64,000 nt of DNA from AC-32 sp963704005 (lineage in GTDB: Bacteria > Actinomycetota > Thermoleophilia > Gaiellales > Gaiellaceae), in contig CAVPGJ010000004.1 of NCBI GenBank assembly GCA_963704005.1, positions 434,001-498,000 of the forward strand, written 5' to 3'. The notes beneath the pieces are model-generated. The model was not told the origin of the DNA. It searched no databases and saw only the letters and a list, made by a program, of their open reading frames with translations. The position numbers were made by a program, and so were the translations under genes. Below are positions 1-7,817 of the stretch, one piece after another (the first letter of the stretch is position 1; every line of letters begins with the position of its first letter).

Positions 1-291
1 GGTCGAGACGACGAGCAGCGGCGCGAGCAGGCGCATGACGAGGTGGGGTGGGCCCTTGGCGACGTAGTCGCGGTCGCCGGCGTAGTAACGGACGAAGCGG
101 TAACCGGTGCTCGCGAGCTTGAGCAGGACCGGCGGGATCAGGAGCAGCCCGACGACGATGTGCGGCGAGAGCAACTGCCGGATCGAGAGGATCGTCAGGC
201 CCTCGACCGCGAGCAGCACGAGCAGGATCGCGCCGACGGTGGCCGTCAGGCGCTCGTTGCCGGCCGTCCGATCGCGCTCGGGAGGGCGCAT
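1..291 (-). CDS. Membrane protein, cytochrome b561/ferric-reductase-like (partial, C-terminus off window)
   Basis: Reading leftwards from an ATG at 291, 97 codons stay open to the window edge. The protein starts MRPPERDRTAGNERLT, has a hydrophobic segment at about residues 15-35 (GAILLVLLAVEGLTIL), then SPHIVVGLLLIPPVLLKL with a candidate haem-ligand His, then TGYRFVRYYAGDRDYVAKGPP and the start of a third hydrophobic stretch. This His-plus-aromatic layout is seen in small b561-type membrane proteins. It is divergent from the two-component system at 374, with about 80 bp between. The exact family is inference and the C-terminal part is missing. Confidence 0.6.
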   Translation of the reverse strand, partial: MRPPERDRTAGNERLTATVGAILLVLLAVEGLTILSIRQLLSPHIVVGLLLIPPVLLKLASTGYRFVRYYAGDRDYVAKGPPHLVMRLLAPLLVVST

Positions 292-335
292 GGGAGCCAG
301 TCCAGCAGCGGCAGATGAGCGCCGGATGAATGGCC

Positions 336-354
336 TCTCACAGCGTTCTCATCT
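336..354 (+). promoter_or_regulatory. Candidate OmpR-family operator, two repeats 11 bp apart
   Basis: CTCA occurs at 337-340 and again at 348-351, exactly 11 bp apart; the second lies in GTTCTCATCT (345-354). A possible -10 box GACAAT (362-367) follows after 7 bp, then 6 nt to the GTG start at 374. The 10-mer GTTCTCATCT nearly repeats GTTTTCATCT at 2421-2430. Eleven-bp direct repeats are typical of OmpR/PhoB-type regulators, so autoregulation is inferred. Confidence 0.5.
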
Positions 355-373
355 CCGCGGCGACAATGCGGCT

Positions 374-1051
374 GTGCGCGTGCTCGTGGTCGAAGACGAG
401 AAGAAGCTGGCCGACCTGCTCGCCCGCGGGCTGCGCGAGGAGGGCCATGCCGCCGACGTGGCCAGCCGCGGCGAGGAGGCGCTCTGGATGGCGCGGGCCG
501 TGCCCTACGACGCGATCGTGCTGGACGTGATGCTCCCGGGACAGGACGGGATGACCACCTGCCGCGCGCTGCGCGACGCCGGCGTCTGGTCGCCGGTCCT
601 GATGCTGACCGCGCGCGACGCGATCGAGAGCCGGATCGAAGGGCTCGACAGCGGCGCCGACGACTACCTCGTGAAGCCGTTCTCCTTCGCCGAGCTCCTG
701 GCGAGGCTGCGGGCGCTCGTCCGCCGCGCTCCCGCCGAGCGGCCCGCCGTGCTCGAGGTCGGCGACCTCCGGCTCGATCCCGCCACGCACCGGGCCTGGC
801 GCGGGGTGGACGAGCTCGAGCTCTCGTCCAAGGAGTTCGCGCTGCTGGAGTCGTTCATGCGCCGTCCCGGCCAGGCCCTCTCGCGGCTGCAGCTGCTCGA
901 GAGCGCATGGGACATCGGCTACGAGAGCCGCTCGAACCTCGTGGACGTCTACGTCCGCTATCTGCGCCAGAAGATCGACCGGCCCTTCGGGCGACAGGCG
1001 ATCGAGACGGTGCGGCGGGTCGGCTACCGGCTGCGAGAGGACGGCGGCTAG
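374..1051 (+). CDS. OmpR/PhoB-family response regulator
   Basis: 225-aa DNA-binding response regulator. The receiver domain (about 1-115) has the acidic pair E7/D8, phosphoacceptor D51 in VLDVMLPGQDG, Thr79 in MLTARD and K101 in YLVKPF. The C-terminal winged helix (about 125-222) ends in the usual NLVDVYVRYLRQKI and VRRVGYRL pattern. I start it at GTG 374 (VRVLVVEDEKK): longer readings add non-homologous residues, and GTG 374 sits 6 nt after a possible -10 box GACAAT, fitting a leaderless mRNA. The next gene starts directly after its stop, so regulator and kinase are one operon. Regulon inferred from shared upstream repeats at 336 and 2402. Confidence 0.93.
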   Translation: MRVLVVEDEKKLADLLARGLREEGHAADVASRGEEALWMARAVPYDAIVLDVMLPGQDGMTTCRALRDAGVWSPVLMLTARDAIESRIEGLDSGADDYLVKPFSFAELLARLRALVRRAPAERPAVLEVGDLRLDPATHRAWRGVDELELSSKEFALLESFMRRPGQALSRLQLLESAWDIGYESRSNLVDVYVRYLRQKIDRPFGRQAIETVRRVGYRLREDGG

Positions 1052-2395
1052 GTGTCGCGCCTGCCGATCCGCCTGCGCCTGACGCTCGCCTTCACGGCCG
1101 TGATGGCGGTCGTGCTCGCGGCGATGAGCTTCTTCGTCTACGTCCGTGTCGACCACGCGCTGCTGGCCTCGGTCGACCAGAGCCTGCGCCTGCAGTCGGC
1201 CGACGCGGCGCACCTCGAACGCGGCCGGCTCGACCGCGATTCGGCCGCGGGCGGCGGGATCGCGCAGGTGATCCGCCCGGGCGGCGCCGTGATCGGCTCC
1301 GATCCGCCCGGGCTGCCGCCCCTGCTCAGCGCGGCCGAGCTGCGGCGCGTCTCGGCCGGACGGATCGTGCGCTCGGGCAGCCTTCCCGGCGTCCGCGGGG
1401 ACTGGCGGCTGCTCGCGCAGGAGAAGACACTCGGCGGCCGCCCAACAGTGCTCGTGGCGGCGCGGTCGCTGGAGCCGCGGGACGAGACGCTCGACCACCT
1501 GCTGCGCGAGCTGGCGCTCGCCGGACCGCTGGCGCTCGTGCTCGCGGCGCTGGCCGGCTACGGCCTGGCCGCCGCGGCGCTGCGGCCGGTCGAGGCGATG
1601 CGCGTCCGCGCGCAGGCGATCTCGGCCTCGACCCCCGGCGCGCGCCTGCCGGAGCTGCAGAGCCGCGACGAGATCTCGCGCCTGGCGGACACGCTGAACG
1701 CGATGCTGGCGCGGCTGGAGGCGGCGATCGCCCACGAGCGGCGCTTCGTCGCCGATGCGAGCCACGAGCTGCGCACACCGCTCGCGCTGCTCAAGACCGA
1801 GCTCGAGGTCGCCCTCCGCCGCCGCCGCACCCGCGAGGAGCTCGAGCACGCGCTGCGCTCGGCCTCGGAGGAGACCGACCGGCTGACCCGCCTCGCGGAG
1901 GACCTGCTGCTGATCGCACGCTCCGACGCGGGCGAGCTCCCGGTCCGGCGGGAGCGCGTGGCGGCCGCCGACGTGCTCGACGACGTCGCCCGGCGCTTCG
2001 GCGGCCTCGCCGGCGAGAGAGGGCGCTCGCTCGAGCTCGTCCCACCGAACGGGCTCCTGCTCGACGCCGACCCCGCGCGGCTCGAACAGGCGCTCGGCAA
2101 CCTCGTCGACAACGCCCTCACGCACGGAGCCGGCCGGATCGTCCTCTCGGCCGAGCCGCGGGGCGAGCTGGTCGCGCTGCACGTCGAGGACGAGGGCCGC
2201 GGCTTCCCGACGAGCTTCCTCTCGGGTGCATTCGACCGTTTCAGCCGCTCGGACGAGGCGCGGAGCGGGGGCGGCAGCGGGCTCGGGCTCTCGATCGTCG
2301 ACCTGATCGCCGAGGCGCACGGCGGCACCGCCGGCGCCGAAAACCGCGCCGAGGGCGGCGCGGACGTCTGGATCGCAGTGGCGCGCAGTTCTTAG
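1052..2395 (+). CDS. Sensor histidine kinase (HAMP, HisKA, HATPase_c)
   Basis: 447-aa membrane histidine kinase, cognate partner of the preceding regulator (GTG start abuts its stop). Transmembrane segment about 8-30, extracytoplasmic sensor region about 31-153, second membrane helix about 154-178, HAMP linker about 179-225, then the H-box FVADASHELRTP with phosphorylated H238. The ATPase domain shows the N-box NLVDNALTHG (N354), G1 box DEGRGFP and G2 box GGSGLGLSIV. The sensor region has no motif that I recognise, so the signal is unknown. Neighbouring redox genes suggest a redox or envelope cue, by inference only. Confidence 0.93.
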   Translation: MSRLPIRLRLTLAFTAVMAVVLAAMSFFVYVRVDHALLASVDQSLRLQSADAAHLERGRLDRDSAAGGGIAQVIRPGGAVIGSDPPGLPPLLSAAELRRVSAGRIVRSGSLPGVRGDWRLLAQEKTLGGRPTVLVAARSLEPRDETLDHLLRELALAGPLALVLAALAGYGLAAAALRPVEAMRVRAQAISASTPGARLPELQSRDEISRLADTLNAMLARLEAAIAHERRFVADASHELRTPLALLKTELEVALRRRRTREELEHALRSASEETDRLTRLAEDLLLIARSDAGELPVRRERVAAADVLDDVARRFGGLAGERGRSLELVPPNGLLLDADPARLEQALGNLVDNALTHGAGRIVLSAEPRGELVALHVEDEGRGFPTSFLSGAFDRFSRSDEARSGGGSGLGLSIVDLIAEAHGGTAGAENRAEGGADVWIAVARSS

Positions 2396-2401
2396 GAGCG
2401 G

Positions 2402-2428
2402 TTCAGGCGCGTTTCATACGGTTTTCAT
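2402..2428 (+). promoter_or_regulatory. Candidate OmpR-family operator: three repeats at exact 11-bp spacing
   Basis: TTCAG (2402), TTCAT (2413) and TTCAT (2424) are spaced exactly 11 bp apart. A possible -10 box CAGGCT lies at 2439-2444, 6 nt before the ATG at 2451. The spacing from the last repeat to the -10 box (8 bp) is nearly that found upstream of the regulator gene (7 bp). This suggests that the adjacent two-component system activates the redox operon starting at 2451. Confidence 0.6.
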
Positions 2429-2450
2429 CTGCCGGGGGCAGGCTGTCGGC

Positions 2451-2762
2451 ATGCAGCGGCATGAGCCTTCAGCCCGCGCGCGCGACGCCGGTGTTGCGCG
2501 CCTGCGGCGCGCGACCCGCTTCGTGGTCTTCGGCGCCACTGCGCTCGCCGGCGCCTTCGCCGGCCTCGCGGCCCACTCGGCGCCGGGGCACAAGTCGCGT
2601 TCGGTCGCGGTGCGCACGACGACGCGCACCGTCCGGACGACGACTCAGGCGGCGACGACGGCGCCGGCGACCACCTCGGACGACGCAGTTCCGACGACCA
2701 CCGCGACGCCTCCGCCCGTGACGACCAGCGTCGCACCGGTCGCGACGACGGGCGGCACGTGA
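2451..2762 (+). CDS. Small Thr-rich membrane-anchored protein
   Basis: 103-aa protein. A basic N-terminus (about 1-23) precedes one hydrophobic segment FVVFGATALAGAFAGLAAHS (about 24-44), followed by a low-complexity tail very rich in Thr, Ala and Pro (about 48-103), presumably outside the membrane. No known domain. It is the first gene of an operon whose next start (GTG 2759) overlaps its stop. In comparable operons of other actinobacteria this position may hold an FMN-binding protein, but no FMN-binding motif is visible here. Function unknown. Confidence 0.6.
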   Translation: MQRHEPSARARDAGVARLRRATRFVVFGATALAGAFAGLAAHSAPGHKSRSVAVRTTTRTVRTTTQAATTAPATTSDDAVPTTTATPPPVTTSVAPVATTGGT

Positions 2763-3691
2763 TCGCCGAGCTCGCGTCCGTCACGTTCCCGGCACTGGGC
2801 ACGACCGCGCTGCTCTGCGTGGCCGAGGCCGAAGGCCTGCCTGCCGCGCACGAGGAGCTCGAGCGGGAGCTCTCGGCGCTCGACGAGGCGTGTAGCCGCT
2901 TCCGCGAGGATTCCGAGCTCGTCCGGCTCAACGCTGCCGCCGGCCGCGGCCCGGTCGCCGTCAGCCCGCTGCTGTTCGAGGCGATTCAGGTCGCCCTGGC
3001 CGCAGCCGAGGAGACCGGCGGGCTCGTCGACCCGACCGTCGGCCGGACGCTGCGGCTGGCCGGCTACGACCGGCGCTTCGCAACGGTGAAGCTTCGCGAC
3101 GGAAGCACGTTCCGCCCGTCGTTCGCGCCGGTTCCCGGCTGGAAGCAGCTCGAGCTCGACCCCGCGAGGCGGACCGTCGCTCTGGCGAGGGACGTCGAGC
3201 TCGATCTCGGCGCGACGGCCAAGGCGCTCGCCGCCGACCGGATCGCGCGCTCCGCTGCGCGGGTCTCCGGCACCGGCGTGCTCGTCGGCCTCGGCGGCGA
3301 CGTGGCGGTCGACGGGCCGGTCCCGGACGGCGGCTGGCCGATTCGCGTCGCGGACGACCACGCTGCCGATCCCGAGGAGCCGGGGCCGACGGTCGCGCTT
3401 ACGGCCGGCGGCCTCGCGACCTCCGGGACGACCGTGCGCCGCTGGCTCGCCGGCGAGGTTGCCCTCCATCACATCGTCGACCCGAGAACCGGCCGGCCGG
3501 CCGAGACCCCGTGGCGCACGGTCACGGTCGCCGGCTCGAGCTGTCTCGACGCCAACGTCGCCAGCACGGCCGCCGTCGTGCTCGGCGAGGAGGCCCCCGC
3601 CTGGCTCGCAGCGCGCGGGCTCCCCGCGAGGCTCGTCCGCGGGGCCGGCGATGTGACCTACGTCGGCGGCTGGCCGGAGGACGCCGCTTGA
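2759..3691 (+). CDS. apbE: FAD:protein FMN transferase (ApbE family)
   Basis: 310-aa ApbE-family protein, which transfers FMN from FAD onto Thr/Ser of target flavoproteins outside the cytoplasm. Visible family features are FPALGTTALL near the N-terminus, CSRFREDSELVRLN, the glycine-rich GVLVGLGGDVAVDG and HHIVDPRTGRPA with its metal-site Asp. No obvious signal peptide. GTG 2759 overlaps the previous stop, and the next gene starts at TTG 3688 inside its own stop, so translation is coupled. The window shows no clear target protein with the flavinylation consensus. Confidence 0.9.
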   Translation: MIAELASVTFPALGTTALLCVAEAEGLPAAHEELERELSALDEACSRFREDSELVRLNAAAGRGPVAVSPLLFEAIQVALAAAEETGGLVDPTVGRTLRLAGYDRRFATVKLRDGSTFRPSFAPVPGWKQLELDPARRTVALARDVELDLGATAKALAADRIARSAARVSGTGVLVGLGGDVAVDGPVPDGGWPIRVADDHAADPEEPGPTVALTAGGLATSGTTVRRWLAGEVALHHIVDPRTGRPAETPWRTVTVAGSSCLDANVASTAAVVLGEEAPAWLAARGLPARLVRGAGDVTYVGGWPEDAA

Positions 3692-4782
3692 GCCTTCTCG
3701 CTGCGAGCGGGCCGACCGCGTACTGGTACCTCACCCGCGGCAGCGGCGTCGTCGCGCTCCTGCTGCTCACGTCCGGTGTCGTGCTCGGGGTGCTCACCTC
3801 GACGCGCTGGGCGGCGCCGCGCTGGCCGCGGTTCGTCGTCTCCGGGCTGCACCGCAACGTGACGCTGCTCGCTCTGGCGTTCGTCTGCGTCCATGTGCTG
3901 ACAACGATCCTGGACGGCTACGCGCCGATCGTCCTGCGCGACGCCGTGATCCCGTTCGCCTCGCGCTACCGGCCGCTCTGGCTCGGCTTCGGCGCGCTCG
4001 CCTTCGACCTGCTCCTGGCGATCATCGCGACCAGCCTGCTGCGGGCGCGGCTCGGCTACCGGACGTGGCGGATCGTCCACTGGCTCGCGTACGCCTCCTG
4101 GCCGGTCGCGCTGGTGCATGCGCTCGGGACCGGCAGCGACACTCGCACGGGCTGGTTCGGCCTCCTCGCGCTGGCGGCGGTGCTGGCGGTCGTCCTCGCC
4201 GTGCTCTGGCGCGTGCTCGAGGCCGGCTCGGCCCCCGGATCGATCCGGATCACCGGAGGCGTCGCCGCGCTGGCCCTGCCCGCCATTATCGGCATCTGGG
4301 CCGCCTCCGGCCCGCTCGCGCACGGGTGGGCCTGGCGCGCGGGGACGCCCACGAACCTGCTCGCCGCGTCCGTCCGTTCGGCATCGGTGACGAAGGTCGT
4401 GACGGTCGGAGCGACCGGCTCGTTGCCCTCCGCGCCCTTCGACGCCTCGCTCAGCGGCCGCTTCTCGGAGTCGGGCTCAGGCTCCGACGGCCTGGTGACG
4501 GTCGGCTTGAACGCGGCCGCGGACAGCGGCGCGAAGGGAATCCTCCAGGTGACGCTGCGCGGCGTCCCGCTCGAGCAGGGCGGCATCCAGATGACGGGCA
4601 GCAGCGTCAACTTCGGGCCGCGGGGCGCGCCGCAGGCCTACTCGGGGCAGATCGTCTCTCTGGAAGGCTCGCGCCTCCAGGCGTCGGTGCACAACGCCTC
4701 CGGCAGCGCCCTCGGGCTGGAGATCGTCCTCAACCTCGACCCGTCGAGCCGCACGCTGAGCGGCTCGCTCCACGTGACATGA
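3688..4782 (+). CDS. Ferric-reductase-like transmembrane cytochrome b
   Basis: 364 aa when started at TTG 3688, which overlaps the apbE stop; a longer reading would run through apbE in another frame. The N-terminal half has about six membrane helices with His residues in GLHRNVTLLALAFVCVHVL and in HWLAYASWPVALVHALG, matching the haem ligands of ferric-reductase/MsrQ-like proteins. The last about 110 residues form a soluble, beta-rich, Gly/Ser-rich domain of unknown role, probably extracytoplasmic. With apbE, a NuoF-like protein and a ferredoxin in one operon, a role in moving electrons across the membrane is inferred. Confidence 0.8.
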   Translation: MSLLAASGPTAYWYLTRGSGVVALLLLTSGVVLGVLTSTRWAAPRWPRFVVSGLHRNVTLLALAFVCVHVLTTILDGYAPIVLRDAVIPFASRYRPLWLGFGALAFDLLLAIIATSLLRARLGYRTWRIVHWLAYASWPVALVHALGTGSDTRTGWFGLLALAAVLAVVLAVLWRVLEAGSAPGSIRITGGVAALALPAIIGIWAASGPLAHGWAWRAGTPTNLLAASVRSASVTKVVTVGATGSLPSAPFDASLSGRFSESGSGSDGLVTVGLNAAADSGAKGILQVTLRGVPLEQGGIQMTGSSVNFGPRGAPQAYSGQIVSLEGSRLQASVHNASGSALGLEIVLNLDPSSRTLSGSLHVT

Positions 4783-4837
4783 GCGACGTCGCTTGCGATG
4801 TCGCCTTCAGGCCGAGCCGGCTTCGCTGGCTCGGCCG
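4783..4837 (+). repeat. Double-hairpin intergenic repeat, copy 1
   Basis: Begins right after the stop of the cytochrome gene. First hairpin 4784-4804: GCGACGTCGC, TT, GCGATGTCGC (one G-U pair). Second hairpin 4810-4836: GGCCGAGCCGGC, TTC, GCTGGCTCGGCC (one G-U pair). Six related copies occur in the window. Confidence 0.75.
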
Positions 4838-4879
4838 TCTGCGCAGCCAACCGGGTGCGCCGGAGTTAGAGGTCGCGAC

Positions 4880-6148
4880 GTGAGCGCTGCATCGTGGCCG
4901 GCCGAGGACAGCGGCGTGCCGCGCCTGTTCGCGGGGCTGCCGCGGGACGGCTCGCCGCTCGGGCTCGATCAGCACCACGCCGTCCACGGCGGCCAGCCCT
5001 CGCCCGGGCTCCTGATCGACCTCGTCACCGCGAGCGGCCTGCGCGGGCGCGGCGGCGGCTCCTTCCCGACCGGCCTGAAGCTGGCGGCGGTCGCGTCCGC
5101 CCGGCGTCGCCCGGTGGTGCTGGCAAACGGCGCCGAAGGCGAGCCCGTCAGCTTCAAGGACAAGGCACTGCTCCGCCGCGCGCCGCACCTCGTGCTCGAC
5201 GGCATCGCGCTGGCCGCGGCCGCGGTCGGCGCGCGCGACGCCTTCCTGGCGGTCGACCGCAATGCCCACGACGCGCTCGACGCCGTCTCGCACGCCATCG
5301 ACGAGCGGCAGGCCCGCCGCGTGGACAAGGGCCTGAGGCTGCAGCTCGTCGTCGTGCCGCCGGGGTTCGTCAGCGGCGAGGAGACTGCGCTGGTCAGCCT
5401 CCTGAACGGCGGCCCCGCTGTGCCTGCGTTCACGCCGCCGCGGCCCTTCGAGCGGGGCGTTCGCGGGGCGCCGACGCTGGTCCAGAACGTCGAGACGCTC
5501 GCGCACCTGGCGCTCATCGGCCGGCTAGGTCCCGACTGGTTCCGCGCGATCGGAACCGAGAGCGAGCCCGGCTCGGCGCTGTTCACCGTCTCCGGCGCCG
5601 TGACGCGGCCGGGTGTCTACGAGGCGGCGCTCGGGACGCCGATCCGGACGCTCCTGGCCCAGGCCGGCGGTGTTCGCGGAGAGCCCGGCGCGGTGCTCGT
5701 CGGCGGCTATTTCGGCAGCTGGGTCGAGCCGTTCGCAGCACGGAGCCTGTCGCTGCTCGACTCCGAGCTCGCGGCCGCGGGCGCGGCACTCGGCGCCGGC
5801 GCGGTCGTCGTCCTCCCGCAGGCCGCCTGCGGCCTCGACCAGGCTGCCCGCGTCGCCCGCTATCTCGCCGACGAGAGCGCGGGCCAGTGCGGCCCGTGCG
5901 TCAACGGCCTGGCTGCCCTCGCCGGCGCGCTCGAGAGTCTGGCCGGCGGCACGGGCGACACCCGTCCCCAGGCGCTCCGCTGGCTGCAGCAGGTTCGCGG
6001 CCGCGGAGCGTGTCGCCATCCGGACGGCGCCGTCCGCTTCGTCGAGAGCTCGCTCGAGGTCTTCGCGGACGAGGTCGAGCTCCACCTGAAGGGCCGCTGC
6101 AGCGGCGGCCGAGGCGAGTTCATGCCGACCCCGGGGAGGCGCCGATGA
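4880..6148 (+). CDS. NuoF-like flavoprotein (NADH:quinone oxidoreductase 51-kDa-like)
   Basis: 422-aa homologue of the NADH/FMN-binding 51-kDa subunit, outside any complex I cluster. GTG 4880 has AGAGGT upstream as ribosome-binding site. It shows the FMN/NADH fold motifs LRGRGGGSFPTGLKL and NGAEGEPVSFKDK, an SLBB segment FTVSGAVTRPGVYEA, and an Fe-S region reading SAGQCGPC then RGACRHP. In NuoF the first cluster Cys is in SCGxCxPC; here it is Ala, so the C-terminal cluster may be altered or absent. The downstream ferredoxin overlaps by 4 bp. Probable role: pass NAD(P)H electrons to the ferredoxin and cytochrome (inference). Confidence 0.85.
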   Translation: MSAASWPAEDSGVPRLFAGLPRDGSPLGLDQHHAVHGGQPSPGLLIDLVTASGLRGRGGGSFPTGLKLAAVASARRRPVVLANGAEGEPVSFKDKALLRRAPHLVLDGIALAAAAVGARDAFLAVDRNAHDALDAVSHAIDERQARRVDKGLRLQLVVVPPGFVSGEETALVSLLNGGPAVPAFTPPRPFERGVRGAPTLVQNVETLAHLALIGRLGPDWFRAIGTESEPGSALFTVSGAVTRPGVYEAALGTPIRTLLAQAGGVRGEPGAVLVGGYFGSWVEPFAARSLSLLDSELAAAGAALGAGAVVVLPQAACGLDQAARVARYLADESAGQCGPCVNGLAALAGALESLAGGTGDTRPQALRWLQQVRGRGACRHPDGAVRFVESSLEVFADEVELHLKGRCSGGRGEFMPTPGRRR

Positions 6149-6366
6149 CGCGGGTCGTCCGCGTCAACCCGGTCGCTTGCGACGGCAGTGGGCTCTGCGC
6201 GGAGCTCCTGCCCGAGCGCATCTCCCTGGACGACTGGGGCTACCCGATCGTGGACGAGACTCCGCTCACGCCGGAGCTCGTGCAGCACGCCCAGCGCGCG
6301 GTCGACGCCTGCCCGACGATGGCGCTGCTGCTGGAGAAGAGAAAGGCAGCGGCCACGAGAACATGA
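6145..6366 (+). CDS. Small ferredoxin, probably [3Fe-4S]
   Basis: 73-aa ferredoxin. Cysteines C12 and C18 (CDGSGLC) and C56 followed by Pro (ACPTMAL) give the C-x5-C...CP pattern of single-cluster [3Fe-4S] ferredoxins common in actinobacteria. ATG 6145 overlaps the NuoF-like stop (ATGA), and it is the last gene of the redox operon. It is the likely electron carrier between the NuoF-like flavoprotein and a partner, perhaps the membrane cytochrome. Confidence 0.88.
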   Translation: MTRVVRVNPVACDGSGLCAELLPERISLDDWGYPIVDETPLTPELVQHAQRAVDACPTMALLLEKRKAAATRT

Positions 6367-6423
6367 ACCCCGGGACCGGGCGGCACCTGTCAATGGGCCG
6401 TCCGGCTCATCTAGGCTGAGCTC

Positions 6424-7473
6424 GTGGCAGAGGGAATCAGCCTCGAAGAGCTGCAGCTCGCGACCCGCAACCACGGGATGCCGCTCGAGGCGCTGCGCTA
6501 TCCGGTCACGCCGGTCGGGCTCCACTACCTGCTGACCCACTACGACGTGCCGGAGGTTGACGCCGGCAGCTGGAGCCTGCGGGTGCGCGGCGAGCGGGAG
6601 CTCTCGCTCGGTCTCGACGAGCTGCGCGCGCGTCCGCGGGTGGAGCTGGCCGTGACGATGGAGTGCGCGGGCAACGGGCGGGCTCGCCTCGACCCGCGGC
6701 CGGTCAGCCAGCCGTGGCTGCTGGAGGCGGTCGGCACCGCGCGCTGGGCCGGGACGCCACTCCGGCCGCTGCTCGAGGACGCCGGCGTGGGGGAGGGCGT
6801 GGTCGAGATCCTCTTCACCGGGGTCGACCGGGGCGCCGAGGGCGGCGACGAGCAGGCGTTCCAGCGTTCGCTGCCGGTCGAGGAGGCGCTGCGCGACGAG
6901 GTGCTGCTCGCCTACGAGATGAACGGCGCGCCGCTGCCCCCGCAGCACGGCTTTCCGTTGCGGCTGGTCGTGCCGGGCTGGTACGGGATGACCAACGTGA
7001 AGTGGCTCGCGGAGATCGAAATGCTGCGCGAGCCGTTCTCCGGCTACCAGCAGTCGTGGTCGTACCGCGTGCGGCAGACCGAGGACGAGGAGGGCGAGCC
7101 GCTCTCGCGGATGCTGCCCCGCTCGCTGCTGGTGCCGCCGGGGATCCCGGAGTTCCTGACGCGTGAGCGGCTCGTGCCGGCCGGGGAGGTCGTGGTGCAG
7201 GGCCGCGCCTGGTCGGGACTCGCGCCGGTCGCGTCGGTCGAGGTCAGTGCCGACGGCGGCTCGTCGTGGGCGGCCGCCGAGCTCGAGCCCGAGGACGGGC
7301 GCTGGGCCTGGCGCGGCTGGAGCTACCGCTGGCAGGCCGAGCCCGGCTCGTGGCTGTTGGGCTCACGGGCGCGCGACGAGGCCGGGAACGAGCAGCCGCT
7401 CGAGCCGGCCTGGAACCTGGGCGGCTACGCGAACAACGCGGTGCAGCGGGTGCCGGCGATCGTCACCGGCTGA
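6424..7473 (+). CDS. Molybdopterin-dependent oxidoreductase, sulfite oxidase family
   Basis: 349-aa protein with the sulfite oxidase fold: a molybdopterin domain (about 20-215) with HYLLTHYDVPEVD and the Mo-ligand C81 in VTMECAGNGRAR, then a Mo-co dimerisation domain (about 235-345) with VEVSADGGSSW and AWRGWSYRW. No Tat signal or haem domain, so it may be cytoplasmic. GTG 6424 follows TAGGCT (6412-6417) by 6 nt, suggesting a leaderless transcript separate from the redox operon. Substrate unknown; family members oxidise sulfite or reduce S- or N-oxides. Confidence 0.9.
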   Translation: MAEGISLEELQLATRNHGMPLEALRYPVTPVGLHYLLTHYDVPEVDAGSWSLRVRGERELSLGLDELRARPRVELAVTMECAGNGRARLDPRPVSQPWLLEAVGTARWAGTPLRPLLEDAGVGEGVVEILFTGVDRGAEGGDEQAFQRSLPVEEALRDEVLLAYEMNGAPLPPQHGFPLRLVVPGWYGMTNVKWLAEIEMLREPFSGYQQSWSYRVRQTEDEEGEPLSRMLPRSLLVPPGIPEFLTRERLVPAGEVVVQGRAWSGLAPVASVEVSADGGSSWAAAELEPEDGRWAWRGWSYRWQAEPGSWLLGSRARDEAGNEQPLEPAWNLGGYANNAVQRVPAIVTG

Positions 7474-7479
7474 GGCGGG

Positions 7480-7758
7480 TCACGCCAGGCCGTGGTCGCG
7501 CTTGGCCTCTTCCTCCATGCGCTCGAGCCGGGTGTAGTAGTCCGGGAACTCGTTCAGGTGCGCGAGCGCGATCTTGCCGGTGACGATCTCGTCGTCGCCC
7601 GTGACGTTGGTAGCCGGGTCGTGCAGGCCGTGCTCGAGCTCGACGTCCATCCCGGCCCGGAACTGCTCGACGTCGAACGGCGCCGTCGCCCAGTCGATCC
7701 CGATCTGCTCGCCGACCCGGCGGGCCTCCTCGGCGCTGAAGCTCTTCATTTCGGGCAC
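7480..7758 (-). CDS. DUF5661-like small protein
   Basis: 92-aa soluble protein, convergent with the molybdoenzyme gene. The sequence (RVGEQIGIDW, FRAGMDVELEHGLHDP, NVTGDDEIVTGKIA, LNEFPDYYTRLERMEEEA) matches my memory of the DUF5661 family, whose function is unknown. The GTG start at 7758 lies 6 nt after TAGAGT on the minus strand, fitting a leaderless message. The upstream 110 bp carry a copy of the GTGCCGAA motif and an inverted repeat. Confidence 0.8.
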   Translation of the reverse strand: MPEMKSFSAEEARRVGEQIGIDWATAPFDVEQFRAGMDVELEHGLHDPATNVTGDDEIVTGKIALAHLNEFPDYYTRLERMEEEAKRDHGLA

Positions 7759-7788
7759 GGGCGAACTCTACGCCGACATGTCCCCGAC

Positions 7789-7817
7789 GTGCCAAAAGCG
7801 GTGTCCGACACCCGTTT
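7789..7817. repeat. Inverted repeat around GGTGTCCGACACC
   Basis: GGTGTC and GACACC flank a central C (7800-7812), with AAAAGC before (7794-7799) and CGTTTT after (7814-7819), giving a longer imperfect palindrome. It lies upstream of the DUF5661-like gene in a gene-free 110-bp stretch. Role unknown; operator or small transcript element possible. Confidence 0.45.

Noticed and set aside
338..2320. 660-codon open frame antisense to the two-component system
   Set aside because: Its translation is compositionally odd (Arg/Ala/Glu/Asp-rich, no domain), and it is the mirror of two clear genes. High G+C makes such antisense frames common.
2451..2762. FMN-binding (NqrC-like) domain protein as ApbE target
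   Set aside because: The 103-aa protein is only a membrane helix with a Thr/Ala/Pro tail; the flavinylation consensus and the FMN-binding domain are absent.
4880..6148. NADH dehydrogenase complex I subunit
   Set aside because: No other nuo genes are nearby, one Fe-S cysteine is missing and it is coupled to a ferredoxin and ferric-reductase-like gene.
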